64,000 nucleotides of DNA from Methylobacterium nonmethylotrophicum (GCF_004745635.1 NZ_SRLB01000007.1:62001-126000); one strand, 5' to 3'; positions 36,256 through 45,590 are shown, counted from the stretch's first letter. Notes: generated by a model not told the origin, from the sequence alone. A program made the numbers and translations.

Positions 36256-39213
36256 TTGGGCATCGAGCACAGCCGTTTCGTCGGGCAGTCGGTCGAGCGC
36301 GTCGAGGACGCCGCTCTGCTGTCCGGACGCGGACGCTACATCGACGATCTCGGGCACAAGCCCGGTACGCTGCACGCGGCGATCCTGCGCTCCCCTCACG
36401 CGCACGCCGACATCCTCGGCCTCGACGCCGACGCGGCCCGCGCGCTCCCGGGCGTGGTCGCGGTGCTCACCGGACACGATCTCGCCGACGTCGCCGGTCC
36501 CCTCGTCCCGGCGCTCCGCGCCGCCGTGGACGCACGGGCGATCGCTGTCGACCGGGTGCGCTACGTCGGCGAGCCGGTCGCCGTGGTCGTGGCGCAGGAT
36601 CGTTACGTCGCCGAGGACGGCTGCGACCTGATCGAGGTCGAGTACCGCGCCCGCCCGGCGATGGTCGATCCGCTGGCAGCGCTGGCCGAGGACGCGCCCG
36701 TCCTGCACGAGGGCGTCGGGCAGAACCTCGTCAGCGACCGCGCCTTCCGGTACGGCGACCCGGACGCCGCCTTCGCGCAGGCCCGCCACACCCTCTCGGT
36801 GACGGTCCGCTATCCCCGGAACACCGGTTCGCCGATGGAGACCTACGGGGTCGTCGCCGAGTACGACCCGAGCGACGATTCCTACGATCTCCTCGCGAAC
36901 TTCCAGGGCCCCTTCAGCATCCATGCCGTGGTGGCCCGCGCCCTCAAGGTGCCGGGCAACCGCCTGCGGCTGCGCACGCCGCCGGATTCCGGCGGCAGCT
37001 TCGGCGTGAAGCAGGGCGTCGCCCCCTACGCGGTCCTGATCTGCGCCGCCGCCCGCAAGGTCGGGCGCCCGGTCAAGTGGATCGAGGACCGGATGGAGCA
37101 CCTCGCCGCCTCGGTCTCGGCGACGAACCGCGTCACCACCCTGACGGCTGCCTTCGACGGCGAGGGCCGCATCGCTGCCCTCGACTGGGACCAGGTCGAG
37201 GATTGCGGCGCCACCCTGCGCGCACCGGAGCCGGCGACCCTGTACCGGATGCACGGCAACATGACCGGCGCCTACGCGATCCGGCACGTGCGCATCCGCA
37301 ACCGGGTGGTGGTCACCAACAAGACGCCGACCGGCCTCGTGCGCGGCTTCGGCGGCCCGCAGGTCTACTACCCTCTCGAGCGCCTCGTGCAGCGCATCGC
37401 CGCGACGCTCGGGCTCGACCCGCTCGACGTGATCCGCCGGAACCTGATCCCGGCGGACGCCTTCCCGTACCGCACCGCGACCGGGGCACTGTACGACTCG
37501 GGCGACTACCAGCGCGCCCTCGACGAGGCCGTTCGCGATGGCGGTCTCGACGCTCTACGCCGCCGTCGCGAGGCGGCGCGGGCGGAGGGCCGGCTCTACG
37601 GCATCGGCTTCACGGCCGCGGTCGAGCCCAGCGTCTCGAACATGGGCTACATCACCACGGTGCTGACGGCCGCCGAGCGCGCCAAGGCCGGCCCGAAGAA
37701 CGGCGCGCAGGCCACTGCCACCGTCACTCTCGATCCGGTCGGCTCGGTGACCGTGCAGGTCGCCTCGGTGCCGCAGGGCCAGGGCCATCGCACCGTTCTC
37801 GCCCAGGTCGTGGCCGACGTCTTCGGCATCCCGCTCGATCAGGTCCGGGTGACCACGGATCTCGACACCGCCAAGGACGCGTGGTCGATCGCCTCGGGCA
37901 ATTATTCGAGCCGCTTCGCCGCCGCGGTCGCCGGGGTGGCCTACCAGGCCGCCACGCGCCTGCGCGACCGGCTCGCCCAGGTGGCGGCGGCCCAGCTCAA
38001 CGTGCGGGCCGACGACCTCGTCTTCGCGGGCGGCCGCGTAGCGTCGCGGACGAACCCGGACGCCGCGCTGCCCTTCGCGCGCGTCGCCGCGACGAGCCAC
38101 TGGTCGCCGGGCCTCGTGCCCGACGAGGTCGGCTCCGTCATCCGCGAGACGGCGTTCTGGACGCCGCCGGAGCTGGCAGCACCCGACGAGGGCGATGCCG
38201 TCAACTCCTCGCTGTGTCACGGCTTCATCTTCGATTTCTGCGGCGTGGAGGTGGATCGGGCGACGGGCAAGCTCGTCATCGACCGCTACGTCTCGATGCA
38301 CGATTGCGGCCGGATCCTCCACCCCGGCATGGTCGAGGGCCAGGTGCGCGGCGGCTTCGCCCAGGCGCTCGGCGCCGCCGTGTACGAGGAGCTCGCCTAC
38401 GGCGAGGACGGCGCCTTCCTGTCAGGCACCTTCGCCGATTACCTCTTGCCGACCGCAACCGAGATCCCCGACCTCGTCGTCCTGCATCTCGAGAGTCCCT
38501 CTCCTTTCACACCCCTCGGAGCGAAGGGCGTGGGCGAGGGCAACTGCATGTCGACGCCGGTCTGCCTCGCCAATGCGGTGGCGGACGCGCTCGGGATCGA
38601 CGCCATCGACCTGCCGCTGACGCCCGCCAAGCTCGCCGCGCTCAGCGAGCGCAGCGACGAGCCGGCTCCCCCGCAGGGCCGCACCGTGCAGGCGCAGGCC
38701 CGCCCGGGCGACCGGACCATGCGCGGCGAGGGTGAAGCCCGGGTGGCGGCGGCCCCGGAGGCGGTCTGGGCGATGCTGCTCGACCCCGCCGTGCTGACCT
38801 CGGTGATCCCGGGCGCGTATGGCGTGCGCAAGCTGTCGGAGACGCATTTCCGAGCCGACGTGACCCTCGGCGTCGGCCCCGTGAAGGGCCGCTACAAGGC
38901 CGACATCACGCTCTCGGATCTCGATCCGCCCCGGGCCGCGACGTTGTCGGGCACCGTGACGGGGGCGCTCGGCAATGGCGGCGGCAGCGGGCGGATCACC
39001 CTGGCGCCGGACGCCCGGGGCGGGACGCGCATCGGCTACGCCTATGAGGCCTCCGTCGGCGGCAAGGTCGCGGCGGTGGGTGGCCGTCTCCTCGACGGGG
39101 CGGCCCGGGTGATCATCGGCGGCTTCTTCTCCGCCCTCGCGCGCCGTGCCGGCGGCGAGTCCCGGCCCGGCCTGCTGCGCCGGCTCCTCGCGCGCCTGGG
39201 GGTCTCCGCATGA
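36256..39213 (+). CDS. hmfA: Furoyl-CoA dehydrogenase-type molybdenum large subunit fused to a C-terminal CoxG/SRPBCC domain
   Basis: A 985-residue fusion. Residues about 1-810 are a xanthine-dehydrogenase/CoxL-type subunit: FVGQSVERVEDAALLSGRGRY and the a/b hammerhead first, a cofactor loop at GGSFGVKQG, and the catalytic Glu in AKGVGEGNCM. Residues about 825-970 are a CoxG-like SRPBCC domain (GEGEARVAAAPEAVWAMLLD through SGRITLAPD). The start is taken as TTG 36256, which has GAGGAAG 7 bases before it and matches the family N-terminus; the longer frame has no support. With HmfB and HmfC it should hydroxylate 2-furoyl-CoA at C5. The identification as HmfA rests mainly on the complete hmf gene set around it. 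Confidence 0.85.
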   Translation: MGIEHSRFVGQSVERVEDAALLSGRGRYIDDLGHKPGTLHAAILRSPHAHADILGLDADAARALPGVVAVLTGHDLADVAGPLVPALRAAVDARAIAVDRVRYVGEPVAVVVAQDRYVAEDGCDLIEVEYRARPAMVDPLAALAEDAPVLHEGVGQNLVSDRAFRYGDPDAAFAQARHTLSVTVRYPRNTGSPMETYGVVAEYDPSDDSYDLLANFQGPFSIHAVVARALKVPGNRLRLRTPPDSGGSFGVKQGVAPYAVLICAAARKVGRPVKWIEDRMEHLAASVSATNRVTTLTAAFDGEGRIAALDWDQVEDCGATLRAPEPATLYRMHGNMTGAYAIRHVRIRNRVVVTNKTPTGLVRGFGGPQVYYPLERLVQRIAATLGLDPLDVIRRNLIPADAFPYRTATGALYDSGDYQRALDEAVRDGGLDALRRRREAARAEGRLYGIGFTAAVEPSVSNMGYITTVLTAAERAKAGPKNGAQATATVTLDPVGSVTVQVASVPQGQGHRTVLAQVVADVFGIPLDQVRVTTDLDTAKDAWSIASGNYSSRFAAAVAGVAYQAATRLRDRLAQVAAAQLNVRADDLVFAGGRVASRTNPDAALPFARVAATSHWSPGLVPDEVGSVIRETAFWTPPELAAPDEGDAVNSSLCHGFIFDFCGVEVDRATGKLVIDRYVSMHDCGRILHPGMVEGQVRGGFAQALGAAVYEELAYGEDGAFLSGTFADYLLPTATEIPDLVVLHLESPSPFTPLGAKGVGEGNCMSTPVCLANAVADALGIDAIDLPLTPAKLAALSERSDEPAPPQGRTVQAQARPGDRTMRGEGEARVAAAPEAVWAMLLDPAVLTSVIPGAYGVRKLSETHFRADVTLGVGPVKGRYKADITLSDLDPPRAATLSGTVTGALGNGGGSGRITLAPDARGGTRIGYAYEASVGGKVAAVGGRLLDGAARVIIGGFFSALARRAGGESRPGLLRRLLARLGVSA

Positions 39214-40049
39214 AGCCCGCCCGCTTCGACTACCTGCGCGCCGCGAGCCTCGACGAGGTTCTGGAGGCGCTGACCCGCCATCGCGACGAGGCCCGCATCG
39301 TCGCGGGCGGCCAGTCGCTCGTGCCGATGCTGAACATGCGACTAACGAAGCCCGCGCTGATCGTCGACCTCATGCGGATCGAGACGCTGCGGTCGCCCCG
39401 CCGCGAGAACGGCGCCCTCGTCATCCCGGCGGGCGTGCGGCAGACGCTCCTGCTCGACCGGCCGGGCCTCGCTGACGAGGTGCCGCTCCTGGCCGCAGCC
39501 CTCCCCTTCGTCGGCCACGTCCAGACCCGGGCCCGGGGCACCCTGTGCGGCTCCGTCGCCCATGCCGACCCCAGCGCCGAGATCCCGCTCTGCCTCGTCG
39601 CCCTCGAGGGCGAGGTGCATCTGCGCTCCGCCAAGCGGGCGCGGCGGGTGCGTGCCGACGACTTCTTCGTCGGGATGATGGTGACCGACCGGGCCGACGA
39701 CGAGCTCGTCGAGGCGATCGCCCTGCCGGTGCGCAGGCCGGGCTCCGGCTACGCCTTCGCGGAGATGGCCCGGCGCCACGGCGATTTCGCCATCGTGGCC
39801 TGCGCGGCCGTGGTCGACGGGCAGCGGATGCGCCTCGCGGTGGGCGGCGTCGCCGACCGGCCGACCGCCCGCGACTGGCCGCTCCTAGACGGCGCCGCCC
39901 TCGACGACGCCCTCAACGCCCTCGCCTGGGACCTCGGCGCAGGGGACGACGTCCACGCCACTGCCCGCTACCGCCGCAACCTCGTGCGCCGCCTCGGCCG
40001 CCAGGTCCTCGAACAGGCCGCAGAGGAGGCCCGCCGATGCCACGGCTAG
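39210..40049 (+). CDS. hmfB: Furoyl-CoA dehydrogenase FAD-binding subunit (CoxM-like)
   Basis: A 279-residue FAD subunit beginning KPARFDYLRAASLDEVLEAL, with the FAD site VAGGQSLVPMLNMRL near residue 30 and ARGTLCGSVAHADPSAEIP mid-protein. The start overlaps the large-subunit stop by four bases (ATGA) and its end overlaps the 2Fe-2S gene by 13 bases, so the trio is translationally coupled. Unlike paoB it lacks the cysteine-rich [4Fe-4S] insertion. It receives electrons from the iron-sulfur subunit. Confidence 0.9.
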   Translation: MKPARFDYLRAASLDEVLEALTRHRDEARIVAGGQSLVPMLNMRLTKPALIVDLMRIETLRSPRRENGALVIPAGVRQTLLLDRPGLADEVPLLAAALPFVGHVQTRARGTLCGSVAHADPSAEIPLCLVALEGEVHLRSAKRARRVRADDFFVGMMVTDRADDELVEAIALPVRRPGSGYAFAEMARRHGDFAIVACAAVVDGQRMRLAVGGVADRPTARDWPLLDGAALDDALNALAWDLGAGDDVHATARYRRNLVRRLGRQVLEQAAEEARRCHG

Positions 40050-40561
40050 ACGCGACGCGACGCCACGAGGTCGCCTTCACGCTGAACGGCGCCCCCGCCC
40101 GGGTCGAGGTCGAACCGCGGACGCTGCTCACCGACGCGCTCCGCCACGGCCTCGGAATGACCGGCACCCATGTCGGCTGCGAGCACGGTGTCTGCGGCGC
40201 CTGCACGATCACCATCGACGGGTTGCCCGCCCGCGCCTGCCTGACGCTCGCCGTCGCCGTGGAGGGCAGCGACGTGCGCACCGTCGAAGGGCTGGCGCCG
40301 GAACCCGGCCGGCTCGGCGTGCTCCAGGCGGCCTTCCGGCGCCACCACGCCCTGCAATGCGGCTTCTGCACCGCCGGCATCCTGATGTCGCTCGACGCCT
40401 ACCTGCGGCACCGCCCGCACGCGACGCAGGGAGAGCTCACCGAGGTGATCGGCGGGCATCTCTGCCGCTGCACCGGCTACGCCCCGATCATCGCGGCCGC
40501 CGTCGAGGCCGCCGCCCTGCTGCGCGGCGAACCGACCGAGGAGACCCCATCCGATGCTTGA
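40037..40561 (+). CDS. hmfC: Furoyl-CoA dehydrogenase [2Fe-2S] subunit (CoxS-like)
   Basis: A 174-residue iron-sulfur subunit. The plant-type cluster ligands are in GCEHGVCGACTITIDG and a later Cys in ARACLTLA; the second cluster uses QCGFCTAGI and CRCTGYAP. There is no Tat leader, so this enzyme is cytoplasmic, in contrast to paoABC. ATG 40037 lies inside the end of hmfB after a GAGGAGG site. The stop overlaps the CoA ligase start by eight bases. Confidence 0.92.
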   Translation: MPRLDATRRHEVAFTLNGAPARVEVEPRTLLTDALRHGLGMTGTHVGCEHGVCGACTITIDGLPARACLTLAVAVEGSDVRTVEGLAPEPGRLGVLQAAFRRHHALQCGFCTAGILMSLDAYLRHRPHATQGELTEVIGGHLCRCTGYAPIIAAAVEAAALLRGEPTEETPSDA

Positions 40562-42104
40562 CCTTGGCACTAGCTTCCTGGCGAGCGTGTCCCGCGACCC
40601 GCGGGGCATCGCCATCGTCGACGGGGAGATCCGCCTCACCTACGCGGAGTGGTATGGGCTGATCTCCTCCGTGGTCGCGGGCCTCGACGCGCTCGGCCTT
40701 AAGCCCGGCGACCACCTCGTCACGGTGCTGCAGAACCGCCTGGAAGCGGCGACGCTCCACTGGGCCTGCCAGTTCGCCGGCCTTGTGCTCACGCCGGTCA
40801 ACTGGCGGGCGAATCCCGACGAGATCGACTTCGTGGTCGAGAACGCGGAGGCGAAGGCGGTCGCCTACGAGGGCGTCTCGGCCGCGAGCGTGCGGGCGAG
40901 TGCCGCCGCCCGCCTCTGCCCGCGCATCGTCGTCGGTGTGGAGCCCGAGCCCAGCGAGACGCGCTTTGCCGACCTCGCCGCCGTGCCGGCCGAGCCGGTC
41001 GCGCCACGGGCCGATGCCGAGGCGGTCTCGCTGATGCTCTACACGTCGGGCACCACGGCGAAACCCAAGGGCGTGCCGCGCCGCCACCGCACGGAGCGCG
41101 CCGCCGCCCTCGCCCACGTGGCCCAAAACCTCTATGGCCGCGGCGAGCGGACCCTCGGCGTCATGCCGCTCTACCACACGATGGGGGTGCGCTCGCTGCT
41201 CGCCATGTCGCTCATCGGTGGCACCTTCGTGTGCCTGCCGCGCTTCGACGTGGCGGGCGCGCTGCGTCTGATCGCGGCCGAGCGGGTGACGAACCTCTAC
41301 CTCGTGCCGACGCTCTACCACGACCTCGTCCACCATCCGGACTTCGCCGCGACCGACACGTCGTCGGTGCGCAAGCTCGGCTTCGCGGGCGCGCCGATGA
41401 CGGACGGCCTCCTCGGCCGGCTGACCGAGGCGTTCCGGCCGGATCTCTTCGTCAACCATTACGGCTCGTCGGAGGTCTACACCTTCACGATCAACCAGGA
41501 CGCCGCGGTGAAGCCCGGCTCGGCGGGGCGGGCCGGCCTCAACACCCTGGTGCGGATCGTCCCGCTCGCGGCCACCGATCCGCACGCGGCCGCCGCCCCA
41601 GGCGAGGAGGGCGAGATCGCCGTGATCGCGCGCGGCGACGAGGCCTTCGAGGGCTACTGGCGCCGCCCGGAGGCCGACGCGAAGGCGTTCCGCGACGGCT
41701 GGTACTTCACGGGCGACACCGGCTTCATGGACGGCGATGGCGACGTGTTCGTGACCGGCCGGGTCGACGACATGATCATCACGGGCGGGGAGAACGTCTC
41801 TCCGGTCGAGATCGAGAGCTGCCTGTCGCTGCACCCGGCCGTCTCGGAGATCGCCGTGGTCGGCCTGCCCGACGAGCGCTGGGGGAAGGTGGTCACCGCC
41901 TTCGTCAAGCGCCGTGCGTCCGTCGACGAAGCCGCTCTCGACGCGCATTGCCGCGCGGCCGGGCTGCCGAGCCACAAGCTCCCACGCGCCTACGTGTTCG
42001 TCGCCGCGATCCCGAAATCCCCGGTCGGCAAGCTCCTGCGCCGCCAGCTCGTCGCGGGCGCGTACGAGGCAGAGGCGGCGAGCGACCCCTCCGCCGCCGC
42101 CTGA
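40554..42104 (+). CDS. hmfD: Acyl-CoA synthetase, probable 2-furoyl-CoA synthetase
   Basis: A 516-residue AMP-forming ligase. Motifs: the P-loop LYTSGTTAKPKGVPRRH, YGSSEVYTF for adenine/acyl binding, TGDTGFMDGDGDVFVTGRVDDMIITGGENV (A5-A8 region) and the C-terminal lysine in PKSPVGKLLRR. It starts inside the hmfC end, so it belongs to the same operon. Within a complete hmf set it should activate 2-furoate with ATP and CoA. Benzoate- or other aryl-CoA ligase is the alternative if the locus call is wrong. Confidence 0.87.
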   Translation: MLDLGTSFLASVSRDPRGIAIVDGEIRLTYAEWYGLISSVVAGLDALGLKPGDHLVTVLQNRLEAATLHWACQFAGLVLTPVNWRANPDEIDFVVENAEAKAVAYEGVSAASVRASAAARLCPRIVVGVEPEPSETRFADLAAVPAEPVAPRADAEAVSLMLYTSGTTAKPKGVPRRHRTERAAALAHVAQNLYGRGERTLGVMPLYHTMGVRSLLAMSLIGGTFVCLPRFDVAGALRLIAAERVTNLYLVPTLYHDLVHHPDFAATDTSSVRKLGFAGAPMTDGLLGRLTEAFRPDLFVNHYGSSEVYTFTINQDAAVKPGSAGRAGLNTLVRIVPLAATDPHAAAAPGEEGEIAVIARGDEAFEGYWRRPEADAKAFRDGWYFTGDTGFMDGDGDVFVTGRVDDMIITGGENVSPVEIESCLSLHPAVSEIAVVGLPDERWGKVVTAFVKRRASVDEAALDAHCRAAGLPSHKLPRAYVFVAAIPKSPVGKLLRRQLVAGAYEAEAASDPSAAA

Positions 42105-42160
42105 GGCAATTCCCTCCCCCCCAAAGGCCTTGTCTCCAAGGTCAACGAGAGAGTGACCCT

Positions 42161-42952
42161 ATGACCAGCGACCCCCGGCTTTCCAACCTCGACGGCTTCC
42201 GCGTCGAAATCGACCCCGCCCGCGAGCGCGCCGACGTCATCCTGGCCCGCCCGCCCATGAACGTGATCGAGATGCCCCAACGTGACCAGATCCGGAAGGT
42301 GTTCGAGGCCCTCGACGAAGATGACCGCGTCCGCGTGATCGTGCTGCGCGCCGAGGGCGAACACTTCTCCTCCGGCGGCTACATCAAGGGCTTCCTCGAC
42401 GCCTCGCCCGAGCATGTCTCCAAGCTCGCCTGGAACATGGCGGCGCCGGCCCGCTGTGCCAAGCCCGTGATCGCGGCCAACCGCGGCTATACGTTCGGCG
42501 TTGGCTTCGAGATCTCGCTCGCCTGCGACTTCCGCATCGTCTCGGAGACCTGCCGGTACGCGTTGCCCGAGCAGAAGCTCGGCCAGATCCCAGGCTCCGG
42601 GGGCTCAGCCCGCCTGCAGAAGATCGTCGGCATCACCCGCACCAAGGATATCGTGATGCGCTCGAAGCGCATTCCCGGCCGGCAGGCGCTGGAATGGGGG
42701 ATCGCCACCGAGTGCGTGCCGGACGGCGAACTCGAAGCCGCCGTCGACGCGCTGGTGGAGGAGCTGCGCGGCTTCTCGCCCATCGCCCAGCGCACGGCCA
42801 AGAAGCTCCTCAACGACACCGAGGACTCGACCCTCTCGATCGCCATCGAACTCGAGGGCCACTGCTACAGCCGCCTGCGCCAGTCCGACGACTTCCGCGA
42901 GGGCGTCGAGGCCTTCCACGCCAAGCGCAAGCCGAGCTTCCGCGGCTCGTAG
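42161..42952 (+). CDS. hmfE: Enoyl-CoA hydratase/isomerase family, probable 2-oxoglutaroyl-CoA hydrolase
   Basis: A 263-residue crotonase-fold protein. The oxyanion-hole region reads VIVLRAEGEHFSSGGYIKGF, and CAKPVIAANRGYTFGVGFEISLACDFRI and RYALPEQKLGQIPGSGGSARL mark the second. The region normally carrying catalytic acids reads EQKLGQIPGSGG. In the known hmf pathway the crotonase-family HmfE releases 2-oxoglutarate from its CoA ester. It starts 56 bases after the ligase with no other gene between. Family assignment is firm; the exact reaction is inferred from context. Confidence 0.85.
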   Translation: MTSDPRLSNLDGFRVEIDPARERADVILARPPMNVIEMPQRDQIRKVFEALDEDDRVRVIVLRAEGEHFSSGGYIKGFLDASPEHVSKLAWNMAAPARCAKPVIAANRGYTFGVGFEISLACDFRIVSETCRYALPEQKLGQIPGSGGSARLQKIVGITRTKDIVMRSKRIPGRQALEWGIATECVPDGELEAAVDALVEELRGFSPIAQRTAKKLLNDTEDSTLSIAIELEGHCYSRLRQSDDFREGVEAFHAKRKPSFRGS

Positions 42953-43036
42953 CGCTGCCCCGCCCGAGCCGGCGCCAAGAACCAGCGCCAAGAGCCGGCC
43001 GGGCGGCCCCGAAATCGACCCTCATGACCATCGGAA

Positions 43037-43059
43037 GGCCCGGCCGCACCGGCCGGGCC
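43037..43059 (+). terminator. GC-rich hairpin between hmfE and the MFS gene
   Basis: Arms GGCCCGGCCG (43037-43046) and CGGCCGGGCC (43050-43059) pair perfectly around a 3-base loop. There is no T-run after it, so it may be a stabilising or attenuating hairpin rather than a full terminator. Confidence 0.5.
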
Positions 43060-43091
43060 AACGATGCCGCGTGCCCAAAGGAGGAAACCCG

Positions 43092-44438
43092 ATGTCCGCC
43101 GCCACCACGATTCCCGTGTCCGAGGCCTTGCCCAAGCCGACGACCCGCCAGACCGCCACCGCCGCCATGGCCTCGCTGTTCGGATGGGGCCTCGACCTGT
43201 TCGACCTTTTCATCCTGCTCTACGTTGCTCCCGTCATCGGGACGCTGTTCTTCCCCGCCGACAAGCCGATGCTGTCGCTTGCGGGCGCCTACGCATCCTT
43301 CGCCGTCACGCTGCTGATCCGTCCCCTCGGCTCGGCCCTGTTCGGGTCCTACGCCGATCGCCTCGGCCGGCGGCGCGCGCTGATGATCGCCGTGGTCGGG
43401 GTCGGCGTCTCGACCGCGGCCTTTGGGCTCCTGCCCACGGTCGGCCAGATCGGCTGGGCCGCTACGGCGATCTTCCTCGCATTCCGCCTGATCCAAGGCA
43501 TCTTCGTCGGCGGCGTGGTCGCGGCCTCGCACACGATCGGCACCGAATCCGTCCCCGAGCGGTGGCGCGGCCTGATGTCGGGCGCAGTCGGCGGCGGCGG
43601 CGCGGCGATCGGCGGGTTACTGGCCTCGCTGGTCTTCTACGTGATCTCCCTGCTGGCACCCGGCGAGGCCTTCGCCTCCTGGGGCTGGCGGGCGATGTTC
43701 TTCTCGGGGCTCCTGACCTCGGCCGTCGGCCTGGTCCTGTTCCGCAACCTTGAGGAATCGCCGATCTTCCGACAGCTCCAGGCGGAGAAGTCGGCGCGTC
43801 GCGCCGGGGCACCCGTGGTCGCCTCGCCGGTGCGTGCCCTGTTCTCGGCCGAGTACATCAGGGCCTTCCTGGTCTCGACCCTGATCTCGTTCGGCGGTGG
43901 CGCAGCCTACTATCTCACCTCCGGCTACCTGCCGACCTACCTCAAGCTCGTGAATGGCGTTCCGAATGCGACCGCGTCGATGATGCTCATCGCCGCCAAC
44001 GTCGCCGCCGCATTCGGCGCCTGCGCGCTCGGCGAACTGAGCCAGCGCATCGGACGCCGATCGAGCTTCCTGCTCATGGGCGCAGTGCGACTGGTGGCCT
44101 TCCCGGCGCTCTTCCTCGCCATGGCCCAGACCACCGACACTGCGCTCCTCACAGTCTACGTCATGCTCCTGTCCCTCATCGCCAACGCGAGCTACGGCCC
44201 GCTGCTGATCTTTCTCAACGAGAAGTTCCCGACCGCTTTGCGCGCCACCGGCACCGGCCTGACCTGGAACGTCGGTTTCGCGCTGGGCGGCATGCTGCCG
44301 ACGCTGGTGTCGCTGGCGGTCGACGGTCCCGGCCAGATCCCGATGATGCTCGCGATCTTCACGACCGCCGTCACCGCCGTCTACCTCGTTGGCGCCTTCA
44401 TGACGGAGGAGACGCGGGGCAACCTCGAGCGCATCTGA
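43092..44438 (+). CDS. hmfT: MFS transporter, metabolite:proton symporter type (HmfT-like)
   Basis: A 448-residue 12-helix major facilitator. The loop 2-3 motif is SYADRLGRRRAL, and a related LGELSQRIGRRSSF lies in the second half. It belongs with the aromatic-acid/metabolite:H+ symporters. ATG 43092 follows an AAAGGAGGA site; an in-frame GTG at 43071 is less likely. In hmf loci MFS genes import furan compounds; here it is the intact uptake candidate beside the broken SSS gene. Confidence 0.9.
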   Translation: MSAATTIPVSEALPKPTTRQTATAAMASLFGWGLDLFDLFILLYVAPVIGTLFFPADKPMLSLAGAYASFAVTLLIRPLGSALFGSYADRLGRRRALMIAVVGVGVSTAAFGLLPTVGQIGWAATAIFLAFRLIQGIFVGGVVAASHTIGTESVPERWRGLMSGAVGGGGAAIGGLLASLVFYVISLLAPGEAFASWGWRAMFFSGLLTSAVGLVLFRNLEESPIFRQLQAEKSARRAGAPVVASPVRALFSAEYIRAFLVSTLISFGGGAAYYLTSGYLPTYLKLVNGVPNATASMMLIAANVAAAFGACALGELSQRIGRRSSFLLMGAVRLVAFPALFLAMAQTTDTALLTVYVMLLSLIANASYGPLLIFLNEKFPTALRATGTGLTWNVGFALGGMLPTLVSLAVDGPGQIPMMLAIFTTAVTAVYLVGAFMTEETRGNLERI

Positions 44439-44480
44439 GCGCTCCCTTCTCTGCAGACTTGTACCTGCCGCTGATTCCGG

Positions 44481-44507
44481 GACCGGCCAGGGCATACCTG
44501 GCCGGTC
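44481..44507 (+). terminator. Perfect 11-bp hairpin downstream of the MFS gene
   Basis: Arms GACCGGCCAGG (44481-44491) and CCTGGCCGGTC (44497-44507) flank the loop GCATA. It follows the MFS stop by 42 bases and precedes the DUF2390 start by 25. No T-run follows, so it could be a terminator of the hmf operon or a 5' structure of the next gene. Confidence 0.6.
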
Positions 44508-44532
44508 ACTCCCGTTCCCGAAGGTATGTGCG

Positions 44533-45015
44533 ATGGACGCCCACGCGCTCTGGGCCTTTGCCCTTGCTCTTTATGGCCGTCCGGGGGCCGCGCCGGCCTG
44601 CCTCGCCCTCCAGGACGAAGCGGCGGCGGACGTGACACTCGTGCTCTACCTGATCTGGTGCGCGGAGACTGGCCGGCCTCTCAATGCAGAAGCGGTCCGG
44701 TCGGCCGACGCCGCCGTCGCGCCGTGGCGCGCAGCCGTGGTCGCACCGCTCAGAGCCGTGCGCAGGGCCATGAAGGCGCCCCTCCTGCCCGGCCTCGCGA
44801 CAGAGTCGCTACGGGACAGGATCAAGGCCTCGGAAATCGAGGCGGAGCGCCTCGCCCTGGTAATACTCGCGGTGGGCGCGCCCGCTCCGGAGCCGTCCGC
44901 TCCCGAGCCCCTCGCAGCGGCAAACCGATACCTCGACCTCTACGCCGTTCATCTCGGCCGGCCGCTGCCGCCAGTCCCCCGCGAGGCGCTGCTCCGGGCT
45001 TTGGCAGAAGCATGA
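44533..45015 (+). CDS. DUF2390 / TIGR02444-type protein of unknown function
   Basis: A 160-residue protein rich in Ala/Leu/Arg with the LWAFALALYGRPGAAPACLALQDE opening and a VLYLIWCAETGRPL stretch, which match the TIGR02444 family (about 160 residues in Proteobacteria). No catalytic motif or clear membrane span is visible. It ends 2 bases before the convergent UbiX gene. Its place inside the furan locus may be accidental. Confidence 0.75.
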   Translation: MDAHALWAFALALYGRPGAAPACLALQDEAAADVTLVLYLIWCAETGRPLNAEAVRSADAAVAPWRAAVVAPLRAVRRAMKAPLLPGLATESLRDRIKASEIEAERLALVILAVGAPAPEPSAPEPLAAANRYLDLYAVHLGRPLPPVPREALLRALAEA

Positions 45016-45017
45016 CC

Positions 45018-45590
45018 TCAAGAACTGGCGTCGCGCCAGCGCCGGACCCGCCCGGATTCGATCTCGAAGAGGTCGAGTACCCGGCCGAGCGTGTGGTCGA
45101 TCATCTCGGCGAGGCTCTCGGGCCGCGCGTAGAAGGCAGGGACCGGAGGCGCGATGATCGCCCCCATCTCCGACAGGGCCGTCATGGTGCGCAGGTGGCC
45201 AGTATGCAGGGGGGTCTCTCGCACCATGAGGACGAGACGGCGCCGCTCCTTCAGCACCACGTCCGCGGCCCGGGTCAGCAGGCCAGAGGTCACGCCGGTG
45301 GCGATCTCAGCCATACTGCGCATCGAGCATGGCGCCACGACCATGCCGCGGGTGCGGAAGGAACCGGAGGAGATCGCCGCGCCAATATCGGCCTGCGCGT
45401 ACGTCCGGGCGGCCAGTGCGCGCACCTCTGAGACCTTGAGGTCGGTCTCGTGGGCGAGCGTCACCTCGGCCGAGCGCGACATCACGAGATGTGCCGGAAT
45501 GTCGAGGTCGCGCAGGATCTCCAGCAGGCGGATCCCATAGATCACGCCCGAGGCCCCCGAGATGCCGACCACCAGGGGCAGGTTCGTCAC
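45018..45590 (-). CDS. hmfG: UbiX-family flavin prenyltransferase
   Basis: A 190-residue flavoprotein. The N-terminal VVGISGASGVIYGIRLLEIL contains the GxSGA flavin motif, and VVAPCSMRSMAEIATG and LVLMVRETPLHTGHLRTM mark the dimethylallyl-phosphate site. It makes prenylated FMN, the cofactor that UbiD decarboxylases require. The GTG start overlaps the aldehyde dehydrogenase stop (GTGA), so both are co-translated. The UbiD partner is at 48310, on the other strand but in the same locus. Confidence 0.93.
   Translation of the reverse strand: MTNLPLVVGISGASGVIYGIRLLEILRDLDIPAHLVMSRSAEVTLAHETDLKVSEVRALAARTYAQADIGAAISSGSFRTRGMVVAPCSMRSMAEIATGVTSGLLTRAADVVLKERRRLVLMVRETPLHTGHLRTMTALSEMGAIIAPPVPAFYARPESLAEMIDHTLGRVLDLFEIESGRVRRWRDASS

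Noticed and set aside
36210..38735. About 840-codon frame inside hmfA in another phase
   Set aside because: Almost entirely Arg/Gly/Ala/Pro; out of phase with the dehydrogenase.
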